Shown here: in pieces, positions 1 through 6,116 of the stretch | Layout: each line of letters opens with the position of its first letter | Numbering within the stretch: the stretch's first letter is position 1 | Source of the DNA: Burkholderiales bacterium | GTDB lineage: Bacteria > Pseudomonadota > Gammaproteobacteria > Burkholderiales > Burkholderiaceae_C | Assembly: GCA_028869035.1 (NCBI GenBank) | Contig: JAGWTL010000184.1 | Location: 1-6,116 of the forward strand | Length of the DNA stretch: 6,116 nt | Direction of reading: 5' to 3' | Notes under the pieces: model-generated | The model's input: the letters and a program-made list of their open reading frames with translations, nothing else | What the model was told of the DNA's origin: nothing | The model's database searches: none | Made by a program: the position numbers and the translations under genes

Positions 1-780
1 GGCGCCTGCAGCGACACCATGGAGCAGGACGGCAAGTACATGATGGACAACAACTACACGCTCTCGTGCGAGTTGTTCCAGGCCTGCCAGCGCTACGGCA
101 CGCGCCTGCTCTACGCCTCCTCAGCGGCCACCTACGGCAACTCCGAGACCTTCCGCGAGGCGCCCGAGTTCGAGGCCCCGCTCAACGTCTACGGCTACTC
201 CAAGCTGCTGTTCGACCAGCGCATGCGCCGCGAGCTGGGCAACGACTTCGAGAAGGCCAAGATCCAGGTGGCGGGCTTCCGTTACTTCAACGTCTACGGC
301 CCGCGCGAGCAGCACAAGGGTCGCATGGCCAGCGTGGCCTTCCACCAGTTCAATCAGTTCCGCGTCGAGGGAAAGGTCAAGCTCTTCGGCGAATACGGCG
401 GCTACGCCCCCGGCGAACAGAAGCGCGATTTCGTCTTCGTCGACGATGTGGTGGCCGTCAACCTCTGGTTCTTCGACCACCCGGGCAAGAGCGGCGTGTT
501 CAACCTCGGCTCGGGCCGCGCCCAGCCCTTCAACGACGTGGCCGTGGGCGTGGTCAACACCCTGCGCGTACTGAAGGGAGAAGCTGCACTGTCGCTGGCC
601 GAGATCGCTGCAAAGGGTCTGATCGAGTACATCCCCTTCCCCGACGCGCTGCGCGGCAAATACCAGTGCTACACGCAGGCGGATCTGGGCAGGCTGCGCG
701 CCGCCGGCTGCGATCACAAATTCGCCGACGTGCAGACCGGCGTGACCCAGTACGTCAAGTGGCTGGCCAGCCAGGCCTGA
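1..780 (+). CDS. hldD: ADP-L-glycero-D-manno-heptose 6-epimerase, 5'-truncated by window edge
   Basis: This enzyme converts ADP-D-glycero-D-manno-heptose to the L-glycero epimer in the cytoplasm, the last step in making the heptose donor for the LPS inner core. The frame is open from base 1 (GACSDT before the first Met at base 19), and that stretch matches the family's internal GACS...DGKYMMDNN block. The Met at 19 is therefore internal, and roughly 75-80 N-terminal residues, including the Rossmann GxxGxxG, lie off the left edge. The fragment has 259 residues (E. coli protein about 310). Visible landmarks, numbered from base 1, are ASSAATYG near residues 39-46, the YGYSK YxxxK motif at 64-68, and FRYFNVYGPREQHKG near 93-107. 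By recalled alignment, Tyr64 and Lys106 correspond to the E. coli catalytic Tyr140 and Lys178. KRDFVFVDDV and IEYIPFPDALRGKYQ follow. There is an extra segment before IEYIPFP relative to E. coli, which I believe is common in betaproteobacteria. The gene ends with TGA just before a strong terminator. Confidence 0.96.
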   Translation, partial: GACSDTMEQDGKYMMDNNYTLSCELFQACQRYGTRLLYASSAATYGNSETFREAPEFEAPLNVYGYSKLLFDQRMRRELGNDFEKAKIQVAGFRYFNVYGPREQHKGRMASVAFHQFNQFRVEGKVKLFGEYGGYAPGEQKRDFVFVDDVVAVNLWFFDHPGKSGVFNLGSGRAQPFNDVAVGVVNTLRVLKGEAALSLAEIAAKGLIEYIPFPDALRGKYQCYTQADLGRLRAAGCDHKFADVQTGVTQYVKWLASQA

Positions 781-796
781 TCGACCTTCGCTCATG

Positions 797-826
797 AAAA
801 AAGCCGGCGGATCCCGCCGGCTTTTT
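797..826. terminator. Bidirectional rho-independent terminator between convergent genes
   Basis: A perfect 8-bp GC stem (gccggcgg at 803-810, ccgccggc at 814-821) encloses a 3-base loop (atc). It is flanked by six A on the left and five T on the right, which can extend the stem. Read rightward it ends in a T run after hldD (stop at 780). Read leftward it also ends in a T run, after the lipoprotein gene (stop at 846). One element can therefore serve both strands. The sequence evidence is direct; termination efficiency is inferred. Confidence 0.93.
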
Positions 827-845
827 CTCGGGCGCGCTCAACGTC

Positions 846-1181
846 TCACTTGCATTTGAAGACTTCATAGGAGCGCTTGCCGTACTCCTGGGAATTGCCC
901 TTGACCACGGTATCACCGCCCTTGTCGATGGCCTCGTTGCGCGCCATCTGCAGCAGGTTCTCTTCCACTGCCTCGGCGCTGCGCGTGATGGGACCCAGGG
1001 AGGACAGCACGCTGAGCGTGGAGCGCCCCAGCGACTTGCACTTGGCCACGTCCGTGTCCTTGGCCAGCACAACCTGCTCCGCGCCGACACGCTCGCCGAT
1101 TATCGAGCTGGCACAGCCCGACAGGCCGCTTGCCAGCAGGGACAGGGCCGCGAGGTTCATCAGGTTCTTCGATAAGGGCAT
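846..1181 (-). CDS. Small DUF4156-like lipoprotein
   Basis: A predicted 111-residue envelope lipoprotein of unknown function. The N-terminus MPLSKNLMN is followed by a hydrophobic stretch (about 7-20) and a lipobox L20-S21-G22-C23, so signal peptidase II should cleave before Cys23. Ala at +2 carries no inner-membrane retention signal, which suggests outer-membrane sorting. The mature part has KCKSLG (Cys48) and a C-terminal FKCK (Cys110), with an asparagine/alanine/glycine-containing middle ending in GGDTVVKG. This layout recalls the DUF4156 family (E. coli YjeI type), where a 'CxxxG' near the start and a final 'Y.C' are typical. The two cysteines could form a disulfide (inference). I chose the ATG at 1181 because a GGAGAG Shine-Dalgarno sits directly upstream; a TTG at 1193 in the same frame lacks this spacing. 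It is the last gene of the leftward group and ends at the shared terminator. The 77-base upstream gap is less GC-rich and might hold its own promoter, but no clear -35/-10 pair is visible. Confidence 0.85.
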   Translation of the reverse strand: MPLSKNLMNLAALSLLASGLSGCASSIIGERVGAEQVVLAKDTDVAKCKSLGRSTLSVLSSLGPITRSAEAVEENLLQMARNEAIDKGGDTVVKGNSQEYGKRSYEVFKCK

Positions 1182-1185
1182 AAGT

Positions 1186-1191
1186 CTCTCC
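1186..1191 (-). promoter_or_regulatory. Shine-Dalgarno site that sets the lipoprotein start
   Basis: On the minus strand GGAGAG is followed by ACTT and then ATG, a good match to the anti-SD sequence at suitable distance. It supports the ATG at 1181 over the in-frame TTG at 1193, which would place this SD inside the coding sequence. Confidence 0.75.
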
Positions 1192-1258
1192 AATCAACAA
1201 CAGAAACACAGTCTGCGAAGTTTAGCGGGTGTTCGTGTATCCAGATGCAAAAAATGGG

Positions 1259-1864
1259 TCAAACGCCTGTAAGTTTGCGGTAGGCCTCGCGCGTCTCGGG
1301 TGACACGGCGGCAAGCACCTGCGCGTGGCTGGTCTGGTGGCGGGCCTGCAGGCGCGCCGATGCGACGGCCCTGGAGCGGCAGAACCAGTGGCAGCTGTGC
1401 TGCATGAGGAAAAGCTCGGCCGACATCGTGAACGCCTTGTCGCGCGGCGAGAGCTGGCGGCGATTCTCGGCCGCCGCCGCGACGCCCTCGGCATGGATGG
1501 CCAGGGCGTGGCGCATGTCGAAAGCCTGGCGCGGAAGGATCTTGTCCGCGTAGGGGAAAGCAAAAGCCAGGGTGCTGACCTGCGTCTGCCCGTTCCAGAC
1601 CTTGGAGAAGTCGGTGGCGAAACGCTGGAACTGGCTGTTCAGCTCGGCCTCGGCCGTGCCCAGCATGCCCCAGATCTGCGCACGGCGCTCCTCATCGTCC
1701 TCACCGAGCGCGCGCAGATAACCCTCGGTGACGTTCTCCATGAGCTTCTCGATCTGGTACTGGCTGAGGTAGCCCCCCAGCAGGTAGATACGACGCCGTT
1801 GCTCGCGCGCCTTGAGGAACTGGAAACCCGCGATGGGCGCCAGCAGCAGGATCAGAAGCTCCAT
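1259..1864 (-). CDS. Uncharacterised 201-residue protein with hydrophobic N-terminus
   Basis: I do not recognise a named family. The protein begins MELLILLLAPIAGFQF, a short hydrophobic segment (about 2-16) followed by a strongly basic stretch (KAREQRRR, 18-25). This pattern fits a signal anchor with a cytoplasmic remainder, or a peripheral membrane protein. The rest looks mostly helical and soluble, with an acidic patch GEDDEERR (54-61) and a histidine/cysteine-rich segment at 156-162 (H156, C158, H159, C162; HSCHWFC) followed by Arg- and His-rich sequence up to about 180. The start was chosen at the ATG at 1864: it follows the upstream gene's stop by 55 bases and has a weak GGGG at 1870-1873 as possible ribosome site. 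The frame stays open further upstream to about 2353, but that part is antiparallel shadow of the membrane-protein gene's coding DNA and should not be included. The C-terminus is RKLTGV. It may be co-transcribed with the DUF2339 gene and act with it at the membrane (inference from position only). Confidence 0.8.
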   Translation of the reverse strand: MELLILLLAPIAGFQFLKAREQRRRIYLLGGYLSQYQIEKLMENVTEGYLRALGEDDEERRAQIWGMLGTAEAELNSQFQRFATDFSKVWNGQTQVSTLAFAFPYADKILPRQAFDMRHALAIHAEGVAAAAENRRQLSPRDKAFTMSAELFLMQHSCHWFCRSRAVASARLQARHQTSHAQVLAAVSPETREAYRKLTGV

Positions 1865-1919
1865 GGTTGCCCCGGATGAAACAAAGAGGCAAGTGTAGTG
1901 GCTGGGCCTGGTGCTCTGT

Positions 1920-3644
1920 TCAGCGCTCCAGCGCCACCACCCGCTTGTACAACAAACCGCCCGCGTAGAGCGAGAGGCCCACCACCACCAGGCTGCCGAT
2001 GCGCACCAGGGGCGCGGCGCCGGCCAGGTCGTAGAGCATGACCTTGACCAGGGAGGCGGCGAAGATGAAAAGCGAAGACTTGCCCAGGTCCTGGTCGCTG
2101 TTGCGGAAGGCCAGCAGCAGGCAGGCCAGGGCCAGCGCGCCCCAGGGCAGCGAGACCAGCAGCGCGTTGTCGAAGCTGCGCAGCACCACGCCCATGAGAC
2201 CGATGTGGGCCGCATACAGCGCGAACACCATCCACTGCCGCAGCGCGACGTGGCCGCGGCCGATGAACCAGGCCGCGTAAAGCTCGGCGGTGTAGAGCAG
2301 GGCCAGCAGGATGGCCTGGCCCGTGCCGTCGCTGTCGCCCAGCAGCACCACACGCGTGAAGTTCAGGGCCAGCAGCGCGCCCAGCAGCAGCTTGAACGGC
2401 AGCATGAGCTGCGCGTCCGCCGCAGGGCGTGTGACGAAGAGCGCGGCCGGCGGCAGCACCAGCAGCACGGCCCAGGGCGCCCAGCGCTCGGGCAGCAGTT
2501 CCAGGTAGACCGCATGGAACAGCACCAGCGCGCCGTAGGAGCCGACGATGAAGCCGCCGGCTTCGAGCGACACGCCCAGCGCACGCCGCGCGATCCCGTA
2601 GGCCACCAGCAGCACGGCCGCGCTGGTCACGGCCACCCAGGGCGCCACGTCGGGCACGTGCCGCTCCAGCAAGGCGTACTGCAGCCCGTAGAAGAGCAGC
2701 AGCAGCGGCAGGTGGGCGATGCCGTCGGCCCGCGTCAGCGGGCGGTCGTGCCGGATGGAGAAGGTGATCGCCGCGGCCAGGAAGACCAGGAACTGCAGGG
2801 TCTGGAAGACCACGGCCACCCCCCACTGGGAGCGGGCCAGGTGCTCCCACGCCAGCTGGAAAGCCAGCAGGGCCATGTAACCGGCCAGCAGATAGGGCCG
2901 GCGGTTGGCGATGGCCACGGCGTAGACGCTGAAGACCACGCTCCACGCCGTGAAATAGATCGCCAGGTCCACCACCGAACCCGTCAGGGCCTGCAGCAGC
3001 AGGGGTGCGGAGTAGGAACCCACCACGGCGAACAGGCCGTAGATCTCGCTGCCGAAGACACGGCCCAGCCAGAGCGCCAGCAGGCAGTTGCAGATCACCG
3101 CCGTGGTGGCGAGGCCAGCGCCGATCAGGTGGTAATAAAGATGCGCGCCGTAGATGGCCAGGAAGAACACCACCAGGCCGCCGGCCGGCAGCAGGCTGGC
3201 GTAGTGGCTGTCCAGGCGCCGCAGCCGCAGGCCCGCCACGATGAGTCCGACGCCGCCCAGCACGGCCAGGCCGAGCTGGCGCGGCGGCGTGAGCCAGCCC
3301 GCGTCATAGACCAGGCGGATCAGGTAGGCCGCGGCCAGCACCAGCAGCGTGGCCCCGGTCCAGCCCATGATCTGCGTGACCGTGAGCTCGCTGTCGTCAG
3401 TGGACTTCTCGAAAAATGGCGAGGCCGGCCGTGTGGCCTGCCCCCCTGCCGCCCGCACATCGACCTGGGGCACGGTGTTGCGGAAAAAACGGTCCTCCTC
3501 GTCGGCCGCGCGCGCAACCGCCGCTGCGGGACGCGCAGGCGGTGCCACGGCCTCCGGGCGCTGTTTCGCCAGCCCCAGCACGGCTTCTTCCAGCCGGGCC
3601 AGGCGCAGGTTCAAGGCACGCAACTGCGCTTCGACATCCGCCAT
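1920..3644 (-). CDS. DUF2339 polytopic membrane protein
   Basis: A 574-residue inner-membrane protein of unknown function. The first 27 residues (MADVEAQLRALNLRLARLEE...) form a likely short amphipathic coiled coil. A Pro/Ala-rich, low-complexity linker follows (about 30-80), then from about residue 90 to the end a dense series of some 14-16 hydrophobic segments separated by short loops. This layout, together with the segment LVKVMLYDLAGAAPLVRIG (532-550) and a C-terminus ending in a hydrophobic helix plus LLYKR, is typical of the DUF2339 family (COG5373). Many family members are longer (800 residues or more), so this is a compact version. No enzyme motif is visible. The ATG at 3644 has a well-placed AAGGA six bases upstream. 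The gene lies 53 bases after the oxoprolinase stop with no terminator between, and 55 bases before the uncharacterised gene. DUF2339 is the best assignment; another multi-pass envelope protein is the alternative. Confidence 0.87.
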   Translation of the reverse strand: MADVEAQLRALNLRLARLEEAVLGLAKQRPEAVAPPARPAAAVARAADEEDRFFRNTVPQVDVRAAGGQATRPASPFFEKSTDDSELTVTQIMGWTGATLLVLAAAYLIRLVYDAGWLTPPRQLGLAVLGGVGLIVAGLRLRRLDSHYASLLPAGGLVVFFLAIYGAHLYYHLIGAGLATTAVICNCLLALWLGRVFGSEIYGLFAVVGSYSAPLLLQALTGSVVDLAIYFTAWSVVFSVYAVAIANRRPYLLAGYMALLAFQLAWEHLARSQWGVAVVFQTLQFLVFLAAAITFSIRHDRPLTRADGIAHLPLLLLFYGLQYALLERHVPDVAPWVAVTSAAVLLVAYGIARRALGVSLEAGGFIVGSYGALVLFHAVYLELLPERWAPWAVLLVLPPAALFVTRPAADAQLMLPFKLLLGALLALNFTRVVLLGDSDGTGQAILLALLYTAELYAAWFIGRGHVALRQWMVFALYAAHIGLMGVVLRSFDNALLVSLPWGALALACLLLAFRNSDQDLGKSSLFIFAASLVKVMLYDLAGAAPLVRIGSLVVVGLSLYAGGLLYKRVVALER

Positions 3645-3650
3645 GGTCCA

Positions 3651-3655
3651 TCCTT
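3651..3655 (-). promoter_or_regulatory. Shine-Dalgarno site of the DUF2339 gene
   Basis: Minus-strand AAGGA followed by a 6-base spacer and ATG (3644). Two nearby minus-strand ATG codons upstream, in AAGGATGGACC and GCATGCGG, are in other frames, so this site decides the start. Confidence 0.7.
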
Positions 3656-3697
3656 GCTTCGCGACAACAGCCGCATGCTAACCGGTCGTGGCCGGGT

Positions 3698-6116
3698 TCA
3701 GGCCGGGCGGCCGTAGCCCCCGCCCCCGGGGGTATGGATCTCGAACACGTCGCCGGGCTGCATATCGGTCTGGCCGATGTGGTCCAGCACTTCGCTGCGG
3801 CCATCGGCACGCAGCACGCGGTTGAGTCCCGTCTGCCCGCTGCCACCACCCGCCATGCCAAAGGCCCCGCTCTTGCGGCCATTGGAGAGGATGCTGGCCG
3901 TCATGGTTTCCAGGAACTGCACACGCCGCACACCCCCATCACCGCCGCGCCAGCGGCCCGCGCCGCCCGAGCCCTGCCGGATCTCGTAGCCCAGCAGGCG
4001 CACGGGGAAACGGAACTCCAGCACCTCGGGGTCGGTCAGGCGCGAGTTGGTCATGTGGGTCTGGACCACACTCGTTCCGTTGTAACCCTCACCGGCGCCC
4101 GAGCCACCGGAGATCGTCTCGTAATACTGGTAGGTCGCGTTGCCGAAGGTGAAATTGTTCATGGTGCACTGGCTGGCCGCCATCACGCCGAGAGCACCGT
4201 AGAGCGCGTTGGTGATGCAGCTCGAGGTCTCCACATTGCCCGCCACCACCGAGGCCGGCGGGTTCGGGTTGAGCATGGAGCCCGCCGGGATGATGACCTT
4301 GAGCGGTTTCAGACAGCCTGCGTTGAGCGGGATGTCGTCGTCCACCAGGGTGCGGAAGACGTAGAGCACGGCCGCCATGCAGACCGCGGTAGGTGCGTTG
4401 AAGTTGTTGAGCTGCTGCGCGCTGGTGCCCGTGAAGTCGATCTCGGCGCTGCGGGCCTTCGCGTCCACGCGGACAGCCACGCTGATCTGCGCGCCATTGT
4501 CCAGCGGCAGCGTGAACTTCCCGTCCTGCAGGCGCGTGATCACACGGCGCACCGACTCCTCGGCGTTGTCCTGCACATGGCGCATATAGGCCTGTACGAC
4601 GTCCAGGCCGAACTGGACCACCATCTTGCGCAGCTCCTGCACGCCTTTCTCATTGGCGGCGATCTGGGCCTTGAGGTCGGCCAGGTTCTGCTGCGGGTTC
4701 CTCGAAGGATATTCACCGCTTTGCAGCAGGGCCAGCATCTCGGCCTCGCGCAGCACACCCCGCTCCACGAGCTTGACGTTGTTGATCTGCACGCCCTCCT
4801 CCTCGATGCGCGTCGAGAAGGGTGGCATCGATCCGGGTGTCGTTCCGCCGATGTCCGCATGGTGACCGCGGGAGCCCACGTAGAACATCGGGCGCCGGCC
4901 CTCACCCCCGCCCTCTCCCAGAGGGAGAGGGGGCAAATCCATCGGACTCCCTCTCCTCCCGGGAGAGGGTGGGGGTGAGGGCTCGGGCTCCAGATAAACC
5001 GGCGTGATCACCGTGACGTCCGGCAGGTGCGTGCCGCCGTGGTAAGGGTCGTTGAGCGCATACACATCACCGGGCTGCATGCGGCCCGTGTTCTCGCGGA
5101 TCACGGTCTTGATGCTCTCGCCCATGGAACCCAGGTGCACGGGCATGTGCGGCGCGTTGGCAATCAGGTTGCCCGCCGCATCGAACAGCGCACAACTGAA
5201 ATCGAGCCGCTCCTTGATGTTCACCGAGTAGGCCGTGTTCTGCAGCTGCAGGCCCATCTGCTCGGCGATGTTCATGAAGAGGTTGTTGAAGACCTCCAGC
5301 AGCACCGGGTCGGCCGTGGTGCCCGCGGCGTAGCGCTGCTCGCGCGGCGCCCGGCGGGTCAGCACGATGTGGTCCAGCGCCGTGAGCTCGGCCTCCCAGC
5401 CGGGTTCCACCACGGTGGTGGCGTTTTTCTCGGCGATGATGGCCGGGCCGGGCATGCGGTCGCCCGCGCGCAGGTCCTCGCGCACCACCAGGGCCGCTTC
5501 ATGCCACTGCCCCCCCGAATACAAACGCACGGTCTCGCGGCGGGGCACCTCGCGCACGGGGTGCACAGCGTGGCGCGGCTCGGCCGGCGCGTCGCCGGCC
5601 ACCACCGCCTCCACCGACACGGCCTCCACAACCAGCCGCTTGCCCTGCATCAGGAAGGCGAAACGCTGGCGGTAGGCGGCTTCGAAGGCCGTGGTGACCT
5701 CGGCCAGCGTGCCGTGCGACACGATCAAGGCCGCATCACTGCCCTCGTAGCGCACATGCACACGGCGCTGCACATGCACGGCGGCCGCGCTGAGCTGCTG
5801 GCGCTCCAGTTCGGCGCGTGCTGTCTGCGTCAATGCATCGAGGCGTTCGGCCACCGTGGCCAGGGCAGAAGCTTCCAGCGGCAACTCCACCGCCTGCTCG
5901 CGTATCACGTTCTGGTCGGCCAGACCCATGCCATAGGCCGAGAGCACACCCGCCAGCGGGTGCACCAACACGCGTGTCATGCCCAGGGCATCGGCCACCA
6001 GGCAGGCGTGCTGCCCGCCCGCGCCGCCGAAGCACTGCAGGGTGTAGCGCGTCACGTCGTAACCACGCGCCACCGAGATCTTCTTGATGGCATTGGCCAT
6101 CTGCTGCACGGCGATG
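3698..6116 (-). CDS. ATP-dependent 5-oxoprolinase (fused HyuA-HyuB), N-terminus off the right edge
   Basis: The family hydrolyses 5-oxo-L-proline to L-glutamate using ATP in the cytoplasm. The frame is open through the right edge (I-A-V-Q-Q-M-A-N-A), so the GTG near 6109 is an internal Val and the true start is outside. About 805 residues are present; full fused oxoprolinases are about 1200-1300. Numbered from the codon at 6115: residues 1-255 are the end of the HyuA half (MANAIKKISVARGYD, CFGGAGGQHA at 28-37, and PGPAIIAEKNATTVVEPGW at 221-239); HyuB runs from DPVLLEVF (269) to the end. HyuB landmarks are NIKERLDFSCALFD, NAPHMPVHLGSMGE, NDPYHGGTHLPD (355-366), SRGHHADIGG (415-424), VRRVITRLQDG, GGSGAGEG and the terminal HTPGGGGYG. 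From memory, the sequence aligns over this whole stretch with human OPLAH, which supports oxoprolinase over hydantoinase or acetone/acetophenone carboxylase, where the two halves are usually separate genes. The oddity is a Pro/Gly-rich insert at residues 378-406, encoded by the palindromic repeat at 4898-4982. It lies in the loop between NDPYHGGTHLPDVTVITPVY and MFYVGSRGHH. The frame is intact on both sides. Confidence 0.93.
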   Translation of the reverse strand, partial: IAVQQMANAIKKISVARGYDVTRYTLQCFGGAGGQHACLVADALGMTRVLVHPLAGVLSAYGMGLADQNVIREQAVELPLEASALATVAERLDALTQTARAELERQQLSAAAVHVQRRVHVRYEGSDAALIVSHGTLAEVTTAFEAAYRQRFAFLMQGKRLVVEAVSVEAVVAGDAPAEPRHAVHPVREVPRRETVRLYSGGQWHEAALVVREDLRAGDRMPGPAIIAEKNATTVVEPGWEAELTALDHIVLTRRAPREQRYAAGTTADPVLLEVFNNLFMNIAEQMGLQLQNTAYSVNIKERLDFSCALFDAAGNLIANAPHMPVHLGSMGESIKTVIRENTGRMQPGDVYALNDPYHGGTHLPDVTVITPVYLEPEPSPPPSPGRRGSPMDLPPLPLGEGGGEGRRPMFYVGSRGHHADIGGTTPGSMPPFSTRIEEEGVQINNVKLVERGVLREAEMLALLQSGEYPSRNPQQNLADLKAQIAANEKGVQELRKMVVQFGLDVVQAYMRHVQDNAEESVRRVITRLQDGKFTLPLDNGAQISVAVRVDAKARSAEIDFTGTSAQQLNNFNAPTAVCMAAVLYVFRTLVDDDIPLNAGCLKPLKVIIPAGSMLNPNPPASVVAGNVETSSCITNALYGALGVMAASQCTMNNFTFGNATYQYYETISGGSGAGEGYNGTSVVQTHMTNSRLTDPEVLEFRFPVRLLGYEIRQGSGGAGRWRGGDGGVRRVQFLETMTASILSNGRKSGAFGMAGGGSGQTGLNRVLRADGRSEVLDHIGQTDMQPGDVFEIHTPGGGGYGRPA
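4898..4982. repeat. Intragenic palindromic (MITE/REP-like) repeat translated in frame
   Basis: An 85-base element with 22-base terminal inverted repeats (4898-4919 and 4961-4982) that match at 21 of 22 positions; the mismatch is at 4910. Each arm is also part of a smaller hairpin. The left hairpin is ccctctccc (4911-4919), loop aga, gggagaggg (4923-4931). The right hairpin is ccctctcc (4949-4956) pairing with ggagaggg (4962-4969), plus a T-G pair and loop ccc. The spacer 4932-4948 is less GC-rich. It lies inside the oxoprolinase gene and encodes roughly EPSPPPSPGRRG, SPMDL, PPLPLGEGGGEG. All three plus-strand readings resemble peptides (such as LSQRERG, PLPEGEG, RERVGVRA) that I recall as signatures of a dispersed proteobacterial repeat often mis-annotated as protein. 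It carries no gene of its own and has no transposase nearby. Confidence 0.85.

Noticed and set aside
19..21. ATG at 19 as the hldD start
   Set aside because: The codons before it (GACSDT) are in frame and match the conserved internal block of the family, so the gene is cut by the window edge.
1182..1258. Possible promoter for the lipoprotein gene
   Set aside because: The gap is less GC-rich and has a minus-strand TTGCAT and a TAAACT, but they match consensus poorly and are about 20 bases apart, too weak to annotate.
1865..2353. N-terminal extension of the 201-residue protein up to base 2353
   Set aside because: The frame is open, but the extension is mostly out-of-frame reading of the DUF2339 gene (Trp/Cys/Arg/Ser-rich), and a sensible ATG with hydrophobic N-terminus lies at 1864.
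1852..2946. Minus-strand frame of 364 codons overlapping the DUF2339 gene in another frame
   Set aside because: Arg/Ala/Gly-rich shadow caused by high GC at third positions; it lacks family motifs while the main frame has conserved membrane segments.
1911..3716. Plus-strand open frame of 601 codons opposite the DUF2339 gene
   Set aside because: The translation is rich in Gln, His, Arg and Gly with no hydrophobic core, the typical antisense image of a GC-rich membrane-protein gene. The minus-strand frame has clear family features and a ribosome site.
3416..4978. Plus-strand open frame of 520 codons opposite the DUF2339 start and the oxoprolinase gene
   Set aside because: It overlaps two supported minus-strand genes and has no recognisable domain. 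Its C-terminal LSQRERG-like end comes from the palindromic repeat, a known source of false protein similarity.
4898..4982. Palindromic repeat as a transcription terminator or as a RAYT-type REP element
   Set aside because: No T run follows either hairpin on the coding strand and it is inside an intact gene. I did not see the GTAG-type foot tetranucleotide expected for classical RAYT-linked REPs, so only a general MITE/REP-like label is given.
6107..6109. GTG at 6109 as the oxoprolinase start
   Set aside because: The frame stays open to the window edge, the residues around it (IAVQQMANAIKKIS) are an internal HyuA motif, and most of the HyuA half would be missing otherwise.

Overview
The window is GC-rich, with codon third positions almost all G or C. 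It looks like chromosomal DNA of a betaproteobacterium, most likely order Burkholderiales and perhaps Comamonadaceae. That placement rests on protein resemblance and base composition only. No RNA genes, CRISPR arrays, insertion sequences with a transposase, phage genes or origins are visible.

Layout. Positions 1-780 (+) hold the 3' part of an ADP-L-glycero-D-manno-heptose 6-epimerase gene (hldD/rfaD), which serves LPS inner-core synthesis; its start lies off the left edge. A strong, symmetrical stem-loop at 797-826 ends this gene and also the leftward genes that converge on it. Four genes then lie on the minus strand. Read in their own direction they are: a fused HyuA-HyuB type ATP-dependent 5-oxoprolinase (3698-6116, start off the right edge), a DUF2339 polytopic membrane protein (1920-3644), a 201-residue protein of unknown function with a hydrophobic N-terminus (1259-1864), and a small DUF4156-like lipoprotein (846-1181). 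The gaps between them are 53, 55 and 77 bases and show no internal terminator, so co-transcription is possible, although the products share no obvious pathway.

The genes are mainly housekeeping or hypothetical. Oxoprolinase would recycle 5-oxoproline to glutamate, HldD serves LPS, and the remaining three are envelope or membrane proteins of unknown role.

The one unusual item is an 85-base palindromic repeat (4898-4982) inside the oxoprolinase coding sequence. It is translated in frame as about 29 Pro/Gly-rich residues between two strongly conserved HyuB motifs. It resembles a dispersed, non-autonomous repeat that has entered a conserved enzyme without breaking its frame. I see no convincing evidence of a wholly new multi-gene system here.
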